Source: Trichoplax sp. H2
Lineage: Eukaryota > Placozoa > Uniplacotomia > Trichoplacea
NCBI GenBank assembly: GCA_003344405.1
Contig: NOWV01000175.1
Coordinates: forward strand, 1-64,000
DNA: 64,000 bases
Reading direction: 5' to 3'
Shown here: positions 1-13,838 of the stretch, piece by piece
Numbering within the stretch: the stretch's first letter is position 1
Layout: the number at the start of each line of letters is the position of its first letter
Position numbers and translations under genes: made by a program
Notes under the pieces: model-generated
What the model saw: the letters and a program-made list of their open reading frames with translations, nothing else
What the model was told of the DNA's origin: nothing
Database searches by the model: none

Positions 1-337
1 ATTTATTGAATTACTATGCCTATCGACTGTAAGGGCGCAATATCGTCCGACCATTTCTCCTTTTATTTCTTTTCTGGACAACTGTACTACTGGAAAAGCA
101 AGAAGCTTTTGCCGAAAAGCATCTTACACTGCAATGGCCCAATACGGCAAAACTTGTATCTTTTACGCTATTGGTTTAATAGCTATATCATCAATGTGTA
201 TTCTACTGTGATGCATACTATTGCTCAGAAATGAAAATCATACCAATCCAATCATGAGCCTGATCAACTTTCATTGATCACGCTGATGACTTTCAATCAT
301 GATGATACCTTTCTGCTTGTATGTTGATGGATTTTAG

Positions 338-3092
338 AGATTTAGCAGCGATATTGACGGATCCACCTCCCGGAATGTTTATTGTACCGGATGACGACGA
401 TATTACGAAGGTAACCAACTGTCTTCTATTGCCTATCATTACCGCTAATAGTGTTAACTTTATCGTAATATCAATACAATATTCTATAAGCAATGATGCT
501 TGTCCAAGTGTAGTGCAGCCCAAATATAGCTTAAGATTATATACAGTATGTGTGAATATCGTGCATGACGTAATTACTAGGCTAATTAAGATAGATACCC
601 TTGTATAGGTGCTAGATCGTAGAGTGAGATTAAATATGTGAGGATTTGTATTAGTAATTGCAATACGGATTGTAAAAGTTATTAGTCATACTGCTTGGCA
701 CCTCCAGGTACGCTAGAGGTGTGATGTTAGCCTTATTAAGGTAGATAATGATTTATGTGGCACGAAAATACTCTGTACACAATTGTATATAAGCAGGAGA
801 TTTTATCGCCGAAGACAGAGTAGCCATAGATAATCTAGTCCTTGGTAGAAGACGTAATTATCGTAATAAAGTGATTTTCCTTCAAGTTGTGGAAGTCGTT
901 GCGTTTCGATAGACACTTTATTACACCAAGATATAAATAAAGGCTTTTATCATAGTGTATCATTTATCTGTAACATATCACTTTGTCTTGGCAATATAGT
1001 GTAACCAGTGTGAAAATAGGATACTTTCAATTTGATTCTTAGGATTAACTTACGCGTATGTTAATCCCATTATGATACGCAATGCACGCGAATAAATTAC
1101 TCTGAAAGCCTTCTACGTCCAAATGTTGACTAATTTCGATTCAATTTCACCGTATTTGTGTTTTGTGTTATGTCATGAATAAATATATTGTAGATAAAGA
1201 GAAGAAAATATGCTGAGTGTCCTTACTGCCGTGTAATTATGGCAAACGACTGTATACTACATATAAAACATTAATTTAGCTTACATTAAATTGTTTTTTA
1301 TATATATGTATATATACCATTTTCTATTTATGACTTAGATGCACGCTTTAATCCTTGGACCTTTCGATACACCTTATGAAGGCGGATTCTTTTATTTCTT
1401 CCTAAAATTTCCAGTGACTTATCCCATCGAACCACCAAAAGTAAAACTGATGACCACTGGTGAAGGCTTAGTACGATTTAATCCCAACTTTTACAAAAAT
1501 GGCAAAGTCTGCTTGAGTATTTTAGGGTAATTTAATGACACAGAGAAATTATTGATTCATAATGATATTAACATTAAACATGACATGACGTAAAAGTTCA
1601 AAGTGCTGGTTTATACCCGTTTACTAATTATATCATTAAAATAGAACATGGCTTGGACCGCAATGGAAGCCGACACAAACTTTATCCAGTGTTCTTATGT
1701 CAATACAATCACTAATGAATGCAAGACCATATCATAACGAACCAGGATACGAAAATGTGAGTAGCGCGATACCATATACAAGTGAATTTAGTATTTAATG
1801 TGACGAGCTTAGATTTAAAATTATTGCGAGAAAAAATAACTTCACTTTTAATGAAGATACAAATCGTACTAAAGAGAATACGCGTTGATTGAAATGCCTG
1901 CATAGATTGCTGTATATTGATTAGCCATCGTTTACTTATTGATAGGAACGTCGTCAAGGAGATAGTCATCGATACAACGAATGTATTCGACATGAAACAC
2001 TACGAGTAGCGGTTTGCGATATGATGGAAGAAAAAGTTGATTGCCCCAATCAACTAAGGTTAATTGAAAATACCTTTTCGATAACTTACATAGTAAAGAT
2101 CTAACGTATTTTCACTATTTATACCTACAGTATTGATCTTGTCATCTTCATATTGAAAAGATAGCATTTTTAAATACAATCCAATTTCTGCTTAGTTTCT
2201 ACTACTGCTCTCTTCAATGCAAATAGTATGTATAACATTGGCAGTTTTAAATTTTTAGCGTAGTCTCAGGCGGTTAAATTTATAATGAGCCACAAGGAAT
2301 TAAAGTGTGCAATACCGCCTGGACGTTATCGTAACAGAAAGAGCATTAAAAATAGAATTAAAACTGCTACTATGTCGTCAATTTTATTCGCTTTAAAGAA
2401 AATCGTAGGTTCTCAAGGAGTTAGACTGTAAAGATGTCCATCGCTATCTAATCAACTACTTTCATAACAGGCATTAAGCCATAAAATTTCATCATCATAC
2501 GTCATAATACGCGGCGTTGTCATTGATTTCACTCTTTTAGTAACAATTTGCGTATTTGAAATTACTCAATCTTCTAATAATCACCAAAGTCTTCTGTTGT
2601 ATAGACAGTGTTGTTGGTGTAACAGCAATCACATTTTCAAAATCTTTTCAGATCATATTCGAAAGCCTAAGCTATTGAATTTAATTTCTTATAGAAATGT
2701 TATGATAGAAAATTTTAAGCTATTCTACCCGCAATATAACTCTTTGGCAAGCGATCGTATATGTTTAGATGGCTCTCAAATGCAGGTAAATTTTAAATGA
2801 ACTAGAGTAATCTTATTGTTGCAAAATATTGCTTAACCTCTGGAATAATTTCAGACTACTATCGTAAGCATATTATAGCTACTTATTTAACTTTTGATAG
2901 TCTGTATCCATTTATCATCAATTAAGAATTTTCCTATTCTGTATGCCGCGTATTACCATTCATCTATTAATGGATTTTCTATGAACCTAATTTACAATTT
3001 GATTTTAGGACCCATTTATGCAAAATACTGGAACTTTCAATTATCAAAAAATTTTGTCTCGCCTTACAAATTTAAACGCAACGTACCAGTGA
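338..3092 (+). CDS. UBE2Z: UBE2Z-like ubiquitin-conjugating enzyme E2 (5' exon(s) missing)
   Basis: Six exons join in frame: 338-410, 1339-1526, 1645-1756, 1946-2058, 2695-2785 and 3009-3092 (TGA at 3090-3092). All have AG/GT borders and matching phases. The reading runs [99 protein letters not shown], and ends with a DPF...FNYQ block. This follows UBE2Z block by block. The active-site Cys is encoded at 1510-1512 in [10 protein letters not shown], and the usual HPN is NPN, as in UBE2Z. UBE2Z is known to be charged by the alternative E1 UBA6 and to carry ubiquitin or FAT10. The first exon, encoding the poorly conserved N-terminus up to the first Arg of the UBC fold, is not visible and probably lies before the window. 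The gene converges on GPD1, about 2.1 kb between stops. I see no lesion. Confidence 0.93.
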
Positions 3093-5165
3093 CCAACAAA
3101 CTCCGATATGATTGTAATGATACTGTAACTGCACGATTAGGATTGCGAGATTAATTTATTAGCCATACATGTCGTTATTGTTTACATTAAAAAGCCTTAT
3201 TCAAAGATATTTTAATTACAACTGTTTATATTCCTTATTTGTGACTAACGTCAGGAAATCTACCCGTCTCAGCCTTTCATGAAAGTGCTCATCGGTGAAC
3301 ATGTTATATCGAATATTAATCATTAGATTTCAATACATCGGTTTTACCGATTTTCGTATTTGAAATTGCAACTCCTCTTGTATATATATGTATGTGCATT
3401 ATATGAATCGATGTTACTTGCTGACTTCTTATCTATGCTATATCATTTAGAAATAGTCTCGATAATGATGAAAATATCTTTACATATATTTATTTGCAAA
3501 TATCGAAAATTTCTCCAGTTTAGCAATTATATCTTCATCACTATCATTAGGGTATTTAACCCCAATAATAACGTAAGCAATCTATGATCATTTTAGCACT
3601 ATATACATGTGACGTATATGACTAGATTACTGATTTATCGTTGAATGGAAATAAAGTACAAGATTTCAAATGATGAAATAGTAAGGATGGTAAGGATATA
3701 ACACTACGGGTTGATTTCACACTCAGAAATTTTAATCTGAAATTGGCTTATAAAATTATTATAATCAGATCAATCGATCAAAGACAAATTGCTTCTTTCC
3801 GTCAACTTCCTGAAAAACTTGAGTTCTTACTAAATAGGCACAAAATTCTCAGTCATTAGTCTGTTTTGCTATGCCTGCGTAACCTTGTAAAACTACAAAT
3901 TCACATTTCGAGCGTTTCAACGCCCATGAGCTTTAAAACTTGGGAAAAATTTTTAACAATTTCAATTTATAGTCATCAAACAAGTGAAACTGCATTTAGC
4001 CGTAAACGAAATAAGTCTGCTAAAGTTTAGTAAAGCTACAGATCGATTTGTATAAATACAATTTTAGTGATTGCAACAAGCTAATATCATATTTCAAATA
4101 ATAGCACCGTATGCACTATACTTTGCTTGAACTTTGCTGTATTTTAACTATGCTCGTATAAAGAAACAGCGAATACAGCAATCCGATACATTAATGATCA
4201 CTGTATTGATTTGACTATTTGAATCAGGTATAATATGCTGTAATACGTAAATGGATTCCGGTAGTAAAAGGAATTCTAAAAAGTCGCATTTATGTGTTCA
4301 TGCTAATCAAGATAAATTCATGCAATTGGACCACAACGCTTAAGAAGTAGATCAGGAAACGGGTAATGAAAGGCAATTTCCACGCGTAATGTGATTTGTA
4401 GTGACGTATTTTGTTGATGATGATTGATGAATAAAGTAAAAATTAAAAGCAATTGCTTCTACATCGGTAATAAATGCAAAATTATATGTGGTGTATTATG
4501 CGAATATTATTTTTCAGCAGCTGCACAATACTAGGAACAATTATACCGTACTGTATATATAAACCGCGTTAAGGTATTCATAATATAATAGCAATACAGT
4601 ACTTTCAATTAACGAGTATAACGTGTCAGTGTCTTGCGTACTCTACTTCAGCAGTAATCAATAGTTCTGTTGTAATAAATAATAAAAATGGCCGCGCGGA
4701 TACGTATCACAATTAATTACTGTTTCCCTAAACTTTGCGTGGTACTGCAGTTTTGTATTATTTAGCTGCCTATGAACTGAGGTACAGTATCTCTGTCAGC
4801 AAAGTGGCAGGACATTAAGCTAGTATTTACCTAATCGCATTAACATATTGGGCAAATTTAGTAAAATTGTAGGATTAACACTTTTAATTTTTAAACAATC
4901 ACGATTAAAAAGCATTACATATAAATGAAAGACAGGAATGTCAACAATTTATGTTAAGAAATGACTACCAATTATCCAGAACGTTACTTTTACTGGTTAC
5001 CTGTAGGAATTTAAATTTATGATTACGAATAAAATTTATACCAACATACGTTGACAGCAATGCACGCCATTATAAATTCAATGGAACAGCGAATCCAAAG
5101 CTTGCGCAACTACTGCCCCTAGGAGGCAATCATAGTACTGTACGTGTATAAATAAGCATATTCTC
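3093..5165. other. Convergent intergenic spacer between UBE2Z and GPD1
   Basis: No coding region is supported here. An AATAAA hexamer at about 3648 is a possible but distant poly(A) signal for the UBE2Z-like gene. TACTGTA-type heptamers occur near 4550 and 4600. The reading frames in this stretch are short and have no recognisable motifs. Confidence 0.5.
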
Positions 5166-8100
5166 TTAAAGCTTTGCATGAGTACTTGCTTCACGCATCG
5201 CATCTATAATAGTTTTAACGGGCCTATTGTGGTAACAGATTTCGTAAACAGCTGTAAAGATCGGAAAGCTAAAATAGCACCAAAAAAATACAGCCATATG
5301 AATATAACCATAGAAAATAAAATAATGATAGCTTTAGAATATTCTACGAATAGAAAGGATACTTACTCCTTTTCTAGGTTTTTTTCTTGTAAGAATTTAT
5401 TCGCCTCCATTGCTGTTAATGGACCTTGTAAATACTGTCCTTTGAGCATTTCCTTTTCTAGTTCAGCAAGTGTCTATTATACAATATAGAATGATAGCGT
5501 GTTTTAAAGCCACTACTTTCAACTGCTTATATTCACAGTACTACACATTTAACCAATAAGTATCATGGGATACCTTGCCACTTGACACAAACGCTTCTGC
5601 AACTCTTTGATTTCTGCCCATACTGCAAGTGGTGATTAAATCAGCAATTCCACAACTTTCAAAGTAAGTCTCTAACCGAGCTTCGCCATAGAATTCGGTT
5701 ATAAATCTTATCATTTCAATCAGTCCAAGGCGAATCATTGCAGCTCTGGTGTTGTCACTGTGGCTGCAATGAGGCAAGTAAATACTGTTTGTGTATTCAA
5801 ATTTTGCACGAGCTTTTCATCAAATATTACAATTACATACCATAGACCCATCACGAATCCGGAAGCTACTGCAATAATATTCTATGATAGGAAGAAGAGT
5901 CGGCAATGTTAGATGGAAGTTAGTATGTGATTAATTTATTCTTAAGTAAAAAGAATATCACAAATCCTAACTTTAAGAGCGCCACACAATTCAACCGTTT
6001 GGGGATCAAGAACAATACTTGTGCGAAAGTAACTTGCAGTAAATAGTTCTTTCCAAACAGTTCCTATTTTGCGGTCTTTACAACCTACATGTAAGATAAT
6101 GTGGGTGTGCATGCAGTTAAGACCAGTATTGGTATCAAGTTCCAATGCCATAATGAATTCGCAACAATACTAAATAGTAGATGCAATGAATTTAATGAAT
6201 TATAAACAAGCTAAGATAGAACTAACCAATAGTTGCTTCACAAAAGCTTTCATCAGCAACTTCCATTGCAATATTAGCACCCATAAGAACGCTCATCTCA
6301 ATGTTTAATAGACGTGAGATGGCAGATGAGATAAGTTCAATCCCTCTTCCACGACAGTCAAAACCCTGTATGAACATCACGAAGAATAGAGTTCAATCGC
6401 TTGAAATAGCCTCAGTAATCCTCAATTATACATTCGCTAATGCGATAGAAACGAACTAATTAAAGTCTTATTCTATCTACATTTCATGATTTTCTAATAT
6501 GAACGAAATGGCATTAATAGGTTACTCGCAAAAACTGCATTATCTGTTCTTAGAATAAAGTATCCACGTGTAAATAAATATTAATGGTAAGTTTTCATCA
6601 TCAAGTGGCCAACCTTAATGAGCGAGATACCGCAAACATCCGACCTAAGGCTCCCTTTGATTTGGTTGCAAATTCCATCAACAAACTGTAATAGAATATA
6701 GAAAATGTGTTTAAACGATGTAACTGTAGCTTGCAGAATATTTTAAGCTACTAATTCATGTTGTTTTGCGGACAATCGCATTGAATAACAGCATCGCTAC
6801 GTAAAAACAATCCATCTACACCTAATTTATTTAGTTCCGTACTATGTCAATAAAACTGCTGTAATTGCCAAGTGCTAAGCATGAAATGCACAAAGAATAC
6901 TAACACATTATACAACAAAAGCCATGACCGCACTTCAACTGGAATGGTATATTCATATTTAATATACATAAGTTTAACTTAGACTAGTATTGATACCTGA
7001 TGAGGAACTACAAATATCAGAAGGTTAGAATTCCTTACGGCTTCCTTGATATCTGGTACAGCAACCTAATTCATTTAAGATATAGAATCAAATAGAAAGT
7101 TCATCACTTTTTCCAAGTTGAAGCACTCTTTTTAGTCTTAAATCGTATGTCGAGCTCCTAAATATATCTAACTACGTCCAATGCGATCTATATGGAGTTA
7201 GTGAAACAGTAACCTCGATAAAAATTGAACGGATCATTCGATCTATTTTCAGCAAGAAACGTGCATCAATTTCTTATTACAAATGCATTGTTGCATAATG
7301 CTAATTCAGTAGGTCTACTTATTCATATATTGCATAACATTAAAATAAGATAAATAGTGATACATCAATTCTTACTATATATAATCAATGGAGTTACTAA
7401 GGCTAGTCGACAACATTAGGTCATCATGACACTACTGTTCCTAATTTGTAACTAATCCATGGGTAATTAATGAGAATCAACATCATCGTAACGTCGATTA
7501 GTGCAATACGATGAAAGAAGAAAACAAACAATTGTGTTACAGAAATTGGATACATCTTCAAGATTAAGTACTAACGACAAGAAAACAGTTACTGAATTAT
7601 CAAGAATGCATCCATTCTAAGGCAAAGAAACAAAGTTGAATGGAGAAAAGAAATAAGGTATCCTTACGATATTCTCTGGTAATTTGCGACCAGGTAGATA
7701 TTTAACATTTTCATGTTCGGTATTGATAATTTCAGATAGTTTGCGTCCATCAACCATCTCTTCATAAACATACATATTGACGGAATTGTCAAATTTGTCA
7801 AATTTTGTGACTGTACTGCCGACAATGCGGGCTATAGCGGAACCCCTATATAGGAAGGAAGAAGTTTCACCAGTCAATACACGGTCACCATTTAACTGCA
7901 GCATTTGCAATTTTCTCTCTTGTAAATACAATATAGAGATCACCTTGGGCCTGACTCAGATCATTGGATAATCAATGACTTAAAATTACCCTACTCATCA
8001 TTGTACAACGTTCAAAAAGTAAGGGAAATTATTACCCTATCTACTTATCAAGGTGGAAGCAGTATACAGTGTTTATTTATTGACCGGATTCCGCTTCGAA

Positions 8101-9915
8101 TGTAATTAAGCGAGCCTGTAATTCTATCAACGCAATCTAATTATAGAATATATTGAGTGGATTATTGTAACAATTCAAGTGCATCATAATGATGTAGCTT
8201 GTATTATTCTTATCTTAACATTGTCTAAAAGTCATTGAAATAAAAGCACACCGGGTATGCCGGGTACACAATATTTTTTTGCCGGTTGATAGTATTAATA
8301 AGCAAATTATAGTCTATCTATGATCATTCCGTCCTGTACAAACTTGCTGAACTTTAACTATAGCGATTCTGCCGCATATCAACTCTGATTAACGCATCTT
8401 ATATAGGGATGCAACATCGTGAGACTACCGAAAAGGACATGGAAATCATTATCTGATTAGCCGCGATGCCGATTTAATCTGATGCAAAAAATCGACATCA
8501 TCAGGCCAAATATAATCCATCATTGCACGAAATGATTAGGCTCGATTGATGTACTGTACGCCTAGAGATACGAGTTGCGTGCGTTGCAACGATAATCAAG
8601 TAGGAAAAATGATGAGATAACTGTAGCAGATCCTATTTAAAAAGCAAAAGAAAGTCGGAGAAAAAGAATGGCTCTGTTACAATGGACAATATTGATTATT
8701 TCATCTAGGAATCATCATCAGTGTCCTACAAGTACTGATGCATTGGTGATAACTATTTTATACCGTTGCTCGTTTTTCTCCCTTTCACAAAGTAGCCTGA
8801 TTGAGAAATGTCTATCTCAACAAATACCGCAGATAATAATTCAAAGTTGATATCCAATTGAATTTTATACTGTACAGTAGACAAGGGTTATCATTGGTGT
8901 ATAGAGAGGAAAAGAAATTATTCTTTTTCAATTAACAATATCATTGAACAAGAAATGATGACCAATATAGTACAATACTACTGTATGGATGATTATTCAT
9001 GCTACGGCCATCCAGTTTGTCTCCATTGGGCAAAAGGTCTGACAAACGGACGTACAAATGAATACGGAAGATAATAATAAGAGCCGATGCCCAACTGAAC
9101 TCATCATCATCATCAGTCTGTAAAGTAGTCAAAGAATTGTTGTCATTTTTTAATCGATAACCTTTGAAGAAGGAATTCAAGCCGACATGCTACAAGTATA
9201 GATCGTTGACAAGTTACTGAAGCTATAGCAACTACTTATTTCTCTCCCATGAAGATGTACGAGTCCAATAGAATGAGCCGTTGCTCACGGGCATTGAATC
9301 CAAATTGTCAATCAGGTTTTGCAAAAGTAAAGTACAATCTAGTTTAATCACCCTATCCAACTGAACATTTCTCTATTCTAGCCCGTCTTATACAAGTACT
9401 GTACTGATGCACGCATGATTTTATAGAGGCAATTGGAAATTTCTCACTCTTAGACAACGGATATCACCATTGGATATACAAGTGCATCCAGCTGTTGAGC
9501 TATCGAATGCAAATGGTCAATCCAATTCAAGTAGACAACAATCCAGTTGGATCGTTACGTCCAACTGGATTGTTGTCTTTTGTGATCAGTCTTGTAGAAG
9601 TCATGATCTACGAATCATTCTATTCAAGTTATGGGACGTTTCTCTTGCTTCTAACACGATGGAAGAATCCTACAAGCGCATCCTACCCCTCTCCATCATT
9701 GCCAATATCCATGCCAACGTCGCGCTTAGAATAGCAAATTGCAGTACGCCCTAGCACCTACTGTAACTTATCTCGCTTGATTTATCGCTCCTTGCAAGCG
9801 AATTTTCCTCTACCCTAAACAAGTATGACATCATCGTTGATTGAAAAGTGTAGACGATTAGCTCGACTTACCAATTGCCAGAACCCACAATACAAACTTT
9901 ATATAAATTAGCCAT
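5166..9915 (-). CDS. GPD1: Glycerol-3-phosphate dehydrogenase [NAD+], GPD1-like, with C-terminal AKL
   Basis: Ten exons on the minus strand: 9872-9915 (ATG 9913-9915), 7668-7845, 6997-7065, 6614-6685, 6227-6365, 5972-6084, 5841-5881, 5574-5763, 5367-5473 and 5166-5268. They sum to 1056 nt, exactly 352 codons including TAA. The 351-residue product compares with 349 in human GPD1. It reduces dihydroxyacetone phosphate with NADH. Exon 1 starts [16 protein letters not shown], the dinucleotide-binding GxGxxG loop, which fixes the start. SLIKG puts a Lys at 121 and CGALKN puts one at 205, matching the two family active-site lysines. [22 protein letters not shown] and [11 protein letters not shown] are further family blocks. 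Intron 1 is about 2 kb; the others are 90-550 nt. The last exon ends THAKL-stop, and Ala-Lys-Leu is a canonical PTS1, so peroxisomal import is possible. The enzyme call is firm; the location is inference. Confidence 0.95.
9533..9578. repeat. Perfect inverted repeat, 19-bp arms, 8-nt loop
   Basis: The arms are 9533-9551 and 9560-9578, built around the complementary 11-mers ATCCAGTTGGA and TCCAACTGGAT, with loop TCGTTACG. The repeat lies inside intron 1 of the GPD1 gene. It could be a relic of a palindromic element or a transcribed hairpin; nothing in the sequence decides which. Confidence 0.85.
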
Positions 9916-9954
9916 AATAATGCAATGATATTGACTGATTCTTGATGGATGTGG

Positions 9955-10650
9955 ATGGAATATGGATAGGAGAGCTTGTTGTTGTTTTCGTCGGTGCTGT
10001 GGTTCCCTCGGTAGGCCAGCAGCTGCAAGGTCCAGTAGGTGACACTTGGGGATGCGCTTGGCCCTTTAAGTACTGCCAGGGTACCGCTTGATAGCCCACA
10101 GGGGCAGATAAACAATGCGGTCGTGTGCCGTAGCCCTTGACCAAGGAAGGGGTCTCATGGTCTTGTTTAACGCCTATACTGTATCAGTATAAGAGGGTGA
10201 ACCAGGGGGCTAGGGGTGGTTATGCTGACCGGTGTCTCTCACCACCGGTGTTACCATGCTTTAGCGTGATGACGGTGGAAGCCCTGGATGAGGGTCACAG
10301 GTCAAAGTAGACTGGTCCATGTTGTACGATACTGTAGCATGGACGAAGCCTGAGTGGGTAGCAACTCACTGTTGACTAATTGGGGTATGGTACAGTCTAC
10401 TGTCGGTGGGCTGATAGGGGGTGAGTCAGGGGTTAGACAGGGTTAGTCAGGGACTTGTGGGTAATGACAGTATAGTGGTACAGTACCAGCCGATTCCATA
10501 GTGTACTGTACTGTAGAGTATTAGTTTAAAAGACCCTCACGACATGGTCATGGCCGCGGGATCGCCTTTGCTAAGCCCTGTTTTGCAATGACCGCTACCT
10601 TTTACAGCGGTCCAAGGTCTCATCGACTCGTTGTACAACTAGGTCTGTCG
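9955..10650. other. GC-rich island upstream of the GPD1 start
   Basis: This block of about 700 bp is visibly richer in G and C than its surroundings, with runs such as CAGGGGGCTAGGGGTGG. It begins about 40 bp upstream of the GPD1 ATG. Two overlapping minus-strand frames across 9858-10144 stay open but resemble nothing I know, and they include exon 1 of GPD1. A short hairpin (ACCGGTG ... CACCGGT) lies near 10230-10252. It may be a promoter-associated island, an inserted element, or both. Confidence 0.55.
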
Positions 10651-13600
10651 ATTCTATGTCAGCAACGATTCCACTCGAGATTTGAAAATAAACTACACAA
10701 ACCTTGAGAGGTGTATCGAGTAGCCCATCATTGGACTTGGTATCTATGGAAACTGCCAATGAATGCATTCATTCCCGCAGGTGGACAACAACTTTTTTGC
10801 TAACGATAACCTTGCATCAGCAAAGACGGATATCAGATAGCTGATGAGGATGATGATACAGCTTCAATTTGCAATTTTAGCCATATCTTCAAAATAACGA
10901 TCATAGATCAACAGTAATAGCCGACTCCTGCAATACACATTGGATTTTTACAGTATTCTAATATCGCTCTGATGTAGTATATTGCTCTATTCAAAGCGTT
11001 TTAGTATAAAGTTCATGCATTTTCCATATGGATCGCAAGTAGAAAGAGATCAATACCCACAAGATACAATATTGAATCAGTTACTACGCACAACACATAG
11101 TAACAAGTCAAACAATAACTCTTCAGCATTATTCCATACTTTACCCGTCAAATCGGCTATTTTCAGTTCCGTTTGGATCACGCTATCTGCAAAAACAACC
11201 TCAAATAAATTAATAACGAATTACTACAGTATTGCATATCTAAATAAAGTAACGCAGACATCCACATGAAAAATTAATTTTGTACGATATTAATGGACTT
11301 GATCGCAGCAACAATAGAGCAATAATGAACAAAAAATGAGACATCCTTTTTTTAGTCAGCGGATGAAATAATAAATTACTTTATACGATACAAGATATCA
11401 TATTAAATGATTAATTCATTATTTTAGTCCAAGGAAGTTGTAAATTAAAGCTCAAAATTTCACTATTGTAGCCTTTTTCCATATGGGTTGTTGCACTTTG
11501 GTTGAATTGACAGAGATGAATACAGGAAAGGATTCAAGACTTGTGTATGTCGCAATTTTGGACACATGTCATATTTACTGTGGATGATAACGCGATCAAT
11601 ATATTTACCATGAGTAAGGATAAATAAATGGAAATTGGTATAGAGGTGTAAACAGTATAAACATTTTCAAGAAGTGTTTTTGCATATTACAAGTAGCTCG
11701 ATATTTTTATGGCCTCAATTTCCAACAAAGGACACTTTTCTAATTTTTCATTCACAAAATAATTTATAGATGGACAATCCCTTAACAAATATGTAAATCT
11801 AAAGTGAAAAGAATTCATAATAAGTTAGTTAATAAGGTAAATACTGTTGTAGCCTATTGAAACTCTTGACAATGACTATCCTTAGGTAATATAATGCTAT
11901 AGTGCTTATGTAGAGAAATAAGATCATCACTAAAATAATTAGGTGTAGGAGAATATTATTTAACAAATTCAATTAATTATTATACTATTAATTCTTTTCA
12001 TTCATTTACTATCGGTCACAAACCAGCTTCGTGATAAAGATAACGTAAAATAAATCTCTAAATTACGATAGTCTCCGGTAGTCAGTATCCCTTAGCTATC
12101 TCACAAGAATTTAGACGCCTTTGCTTCTACGTTTAACAACTATAGAACTCTTATTTTATTCAACTATCTGCCGAGCTTAAATACCCTTCGGTAGCTGCTA
12201 TCATGTATGAGCCGTAACAGTTCATCAAATTCAGTTCATATTGGATAGCTAAATTAATACAGAAATTATTCATAATCTTAGACATGTACAGAACGATTCT
12301 AGATGATTAGATTACAGTATGGTCATACACAGAATTATTTATACTATCATCTATAATTGAATATCTTTAGGATATTCATCACAAGTGTTACAAGACATAA
12401 TACTATAATCAATTAACATTAGTTACCGTATAAGAACTTTTACTACAGCACAGCATAATTTACTGTATCAAAATAATAACTACTGTAGTTCTTACTGTAA
12501 GCCATTATTAGTTATCTCCATATATAAATGTTAACCACTAAATTTAGTCATTTACTCTTCACGGCGGTTCGTACCGCGACATTATCATCTCATTGCCTTT
12601 TTTTATTATCATGCACTTAGACTAGGTTTCAAGTATATTGCCACATACTGTAGATATCTCCAGAGAATGAATAAACAAATAAAATTACGGAACATTGTTT
12701 GAATAAGTTATTCCACGCAAAATGAGGCTTATTCATATTTATTCATACTCGATCATTATGTCGCAACCAATCTTATGCCTGCTCCATCTCAAAACACACC
12801 CAGGAAGGTTGGTTATAAATTGTTAGCTTCTAATAAGACTTTACATCTCAAAGAATTATACATTGCCTTATCCTAATAAATACTGTAGGTAACAGTCCGC
12901 ATAGATGACTTAAGATTAAATGTTGTACGAATATTTTCAGGGTATCTTAATAACATTAAGGTTCTAAAGGGTACTTTATCGTATTGTCCTTTACAAGAAA
13001 AAACATGTGACACCAGCATCAAGCAATATACACATCTTCCATTATCAATCGATACGTCCGCAAAATTCTTTTTCCCACGCTGCTAATATAGCTTAAAAGC
13101 ACCTACTCCAAGTGCGAAATCGGATTACATTTGCTGTTGTCACTCTATTAGAATAGTACTGATACCATAAAAATTATTCCTGTGATATCAAATACTTCTT
13201 TTTGGGAGGAATAGTGTATCTCTCAAAGGTTGTAGTCGGTAATATAACATCATGAGTTAAAATCTGACAAATTGTTTTTGAATATAGGTTCGATATGAAT
13301 AGAATCGATTATATTATAGAAGGGTAAAAATATTAGAATAATCAAGTATTTTTTTATCAATAATTCATTATCAAGAGTAACATTATATCGCAATTAATTA
13401 ATGAATTAATAATTTAAACGAGTCGTCCGATCGAATTCTCTATTGACGAAGGGTGTGACCACTATTTTGGGATCTTCTATTTCTTGCTGATGCGGAAAGC
13501 GCTATGTATTTGTGATACAGCATATTCATTTGGTTATAGGGCTAGAAGGAATTTAAAGAAACATCTTTTACACTAATGCAAAGCAGTATAAGAATAGAAG

Positions 13601-13838
13601 CTTTATTTTATTATATATATATTTATATATTACATACCTCTAAAAACGTTTGAATTTGATAAATGAATAATACAAGTATAGCTAAAATCATATAACAGGT
13701 CCGGTTGTATTGTGGTTCAATTTCTACTATAGAATTAAAAAAGAACCAACAATCAGATATAATAGGTTATATTGATCTGTTCTGTTAATGAATATATAAC
13801 AGTGATAATCGTTGACAATAGCTATTCATAACAACTAT
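10651..13838. other. AT-rich region without a supported gene
   Basis: I see no exon with a recognisable protein motif. Frames such as 10982-11269 (+) are compositionally ordinary and unsupported. TACTGTA/TACAGTA heptamers recur around 12420-12660, and a TA-rich stretch lies near 13612-13630. Confidence 0.5.

Noticed and set aside
5178-5489. Open frame of 103 codons on the plus strand
   Set aside because: It lies antisense to the last two exons of the GPD1 gene, whose minus-strand reading matches the enzyme family.
9533-9578. MicroRNA precursor
   Set aside because: The stem is short and perfectly matched, unlike typical precursors, and no expression evidence is available. Kept only as an inverted repeat.
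9858-10144. Two overlapping minus-strand frames through the GC-rich island
   Set aside because: They run through exon 1 of GPD1 in the wrong frame and resemble no known protein. GC-rich DNA has few stops by chance.
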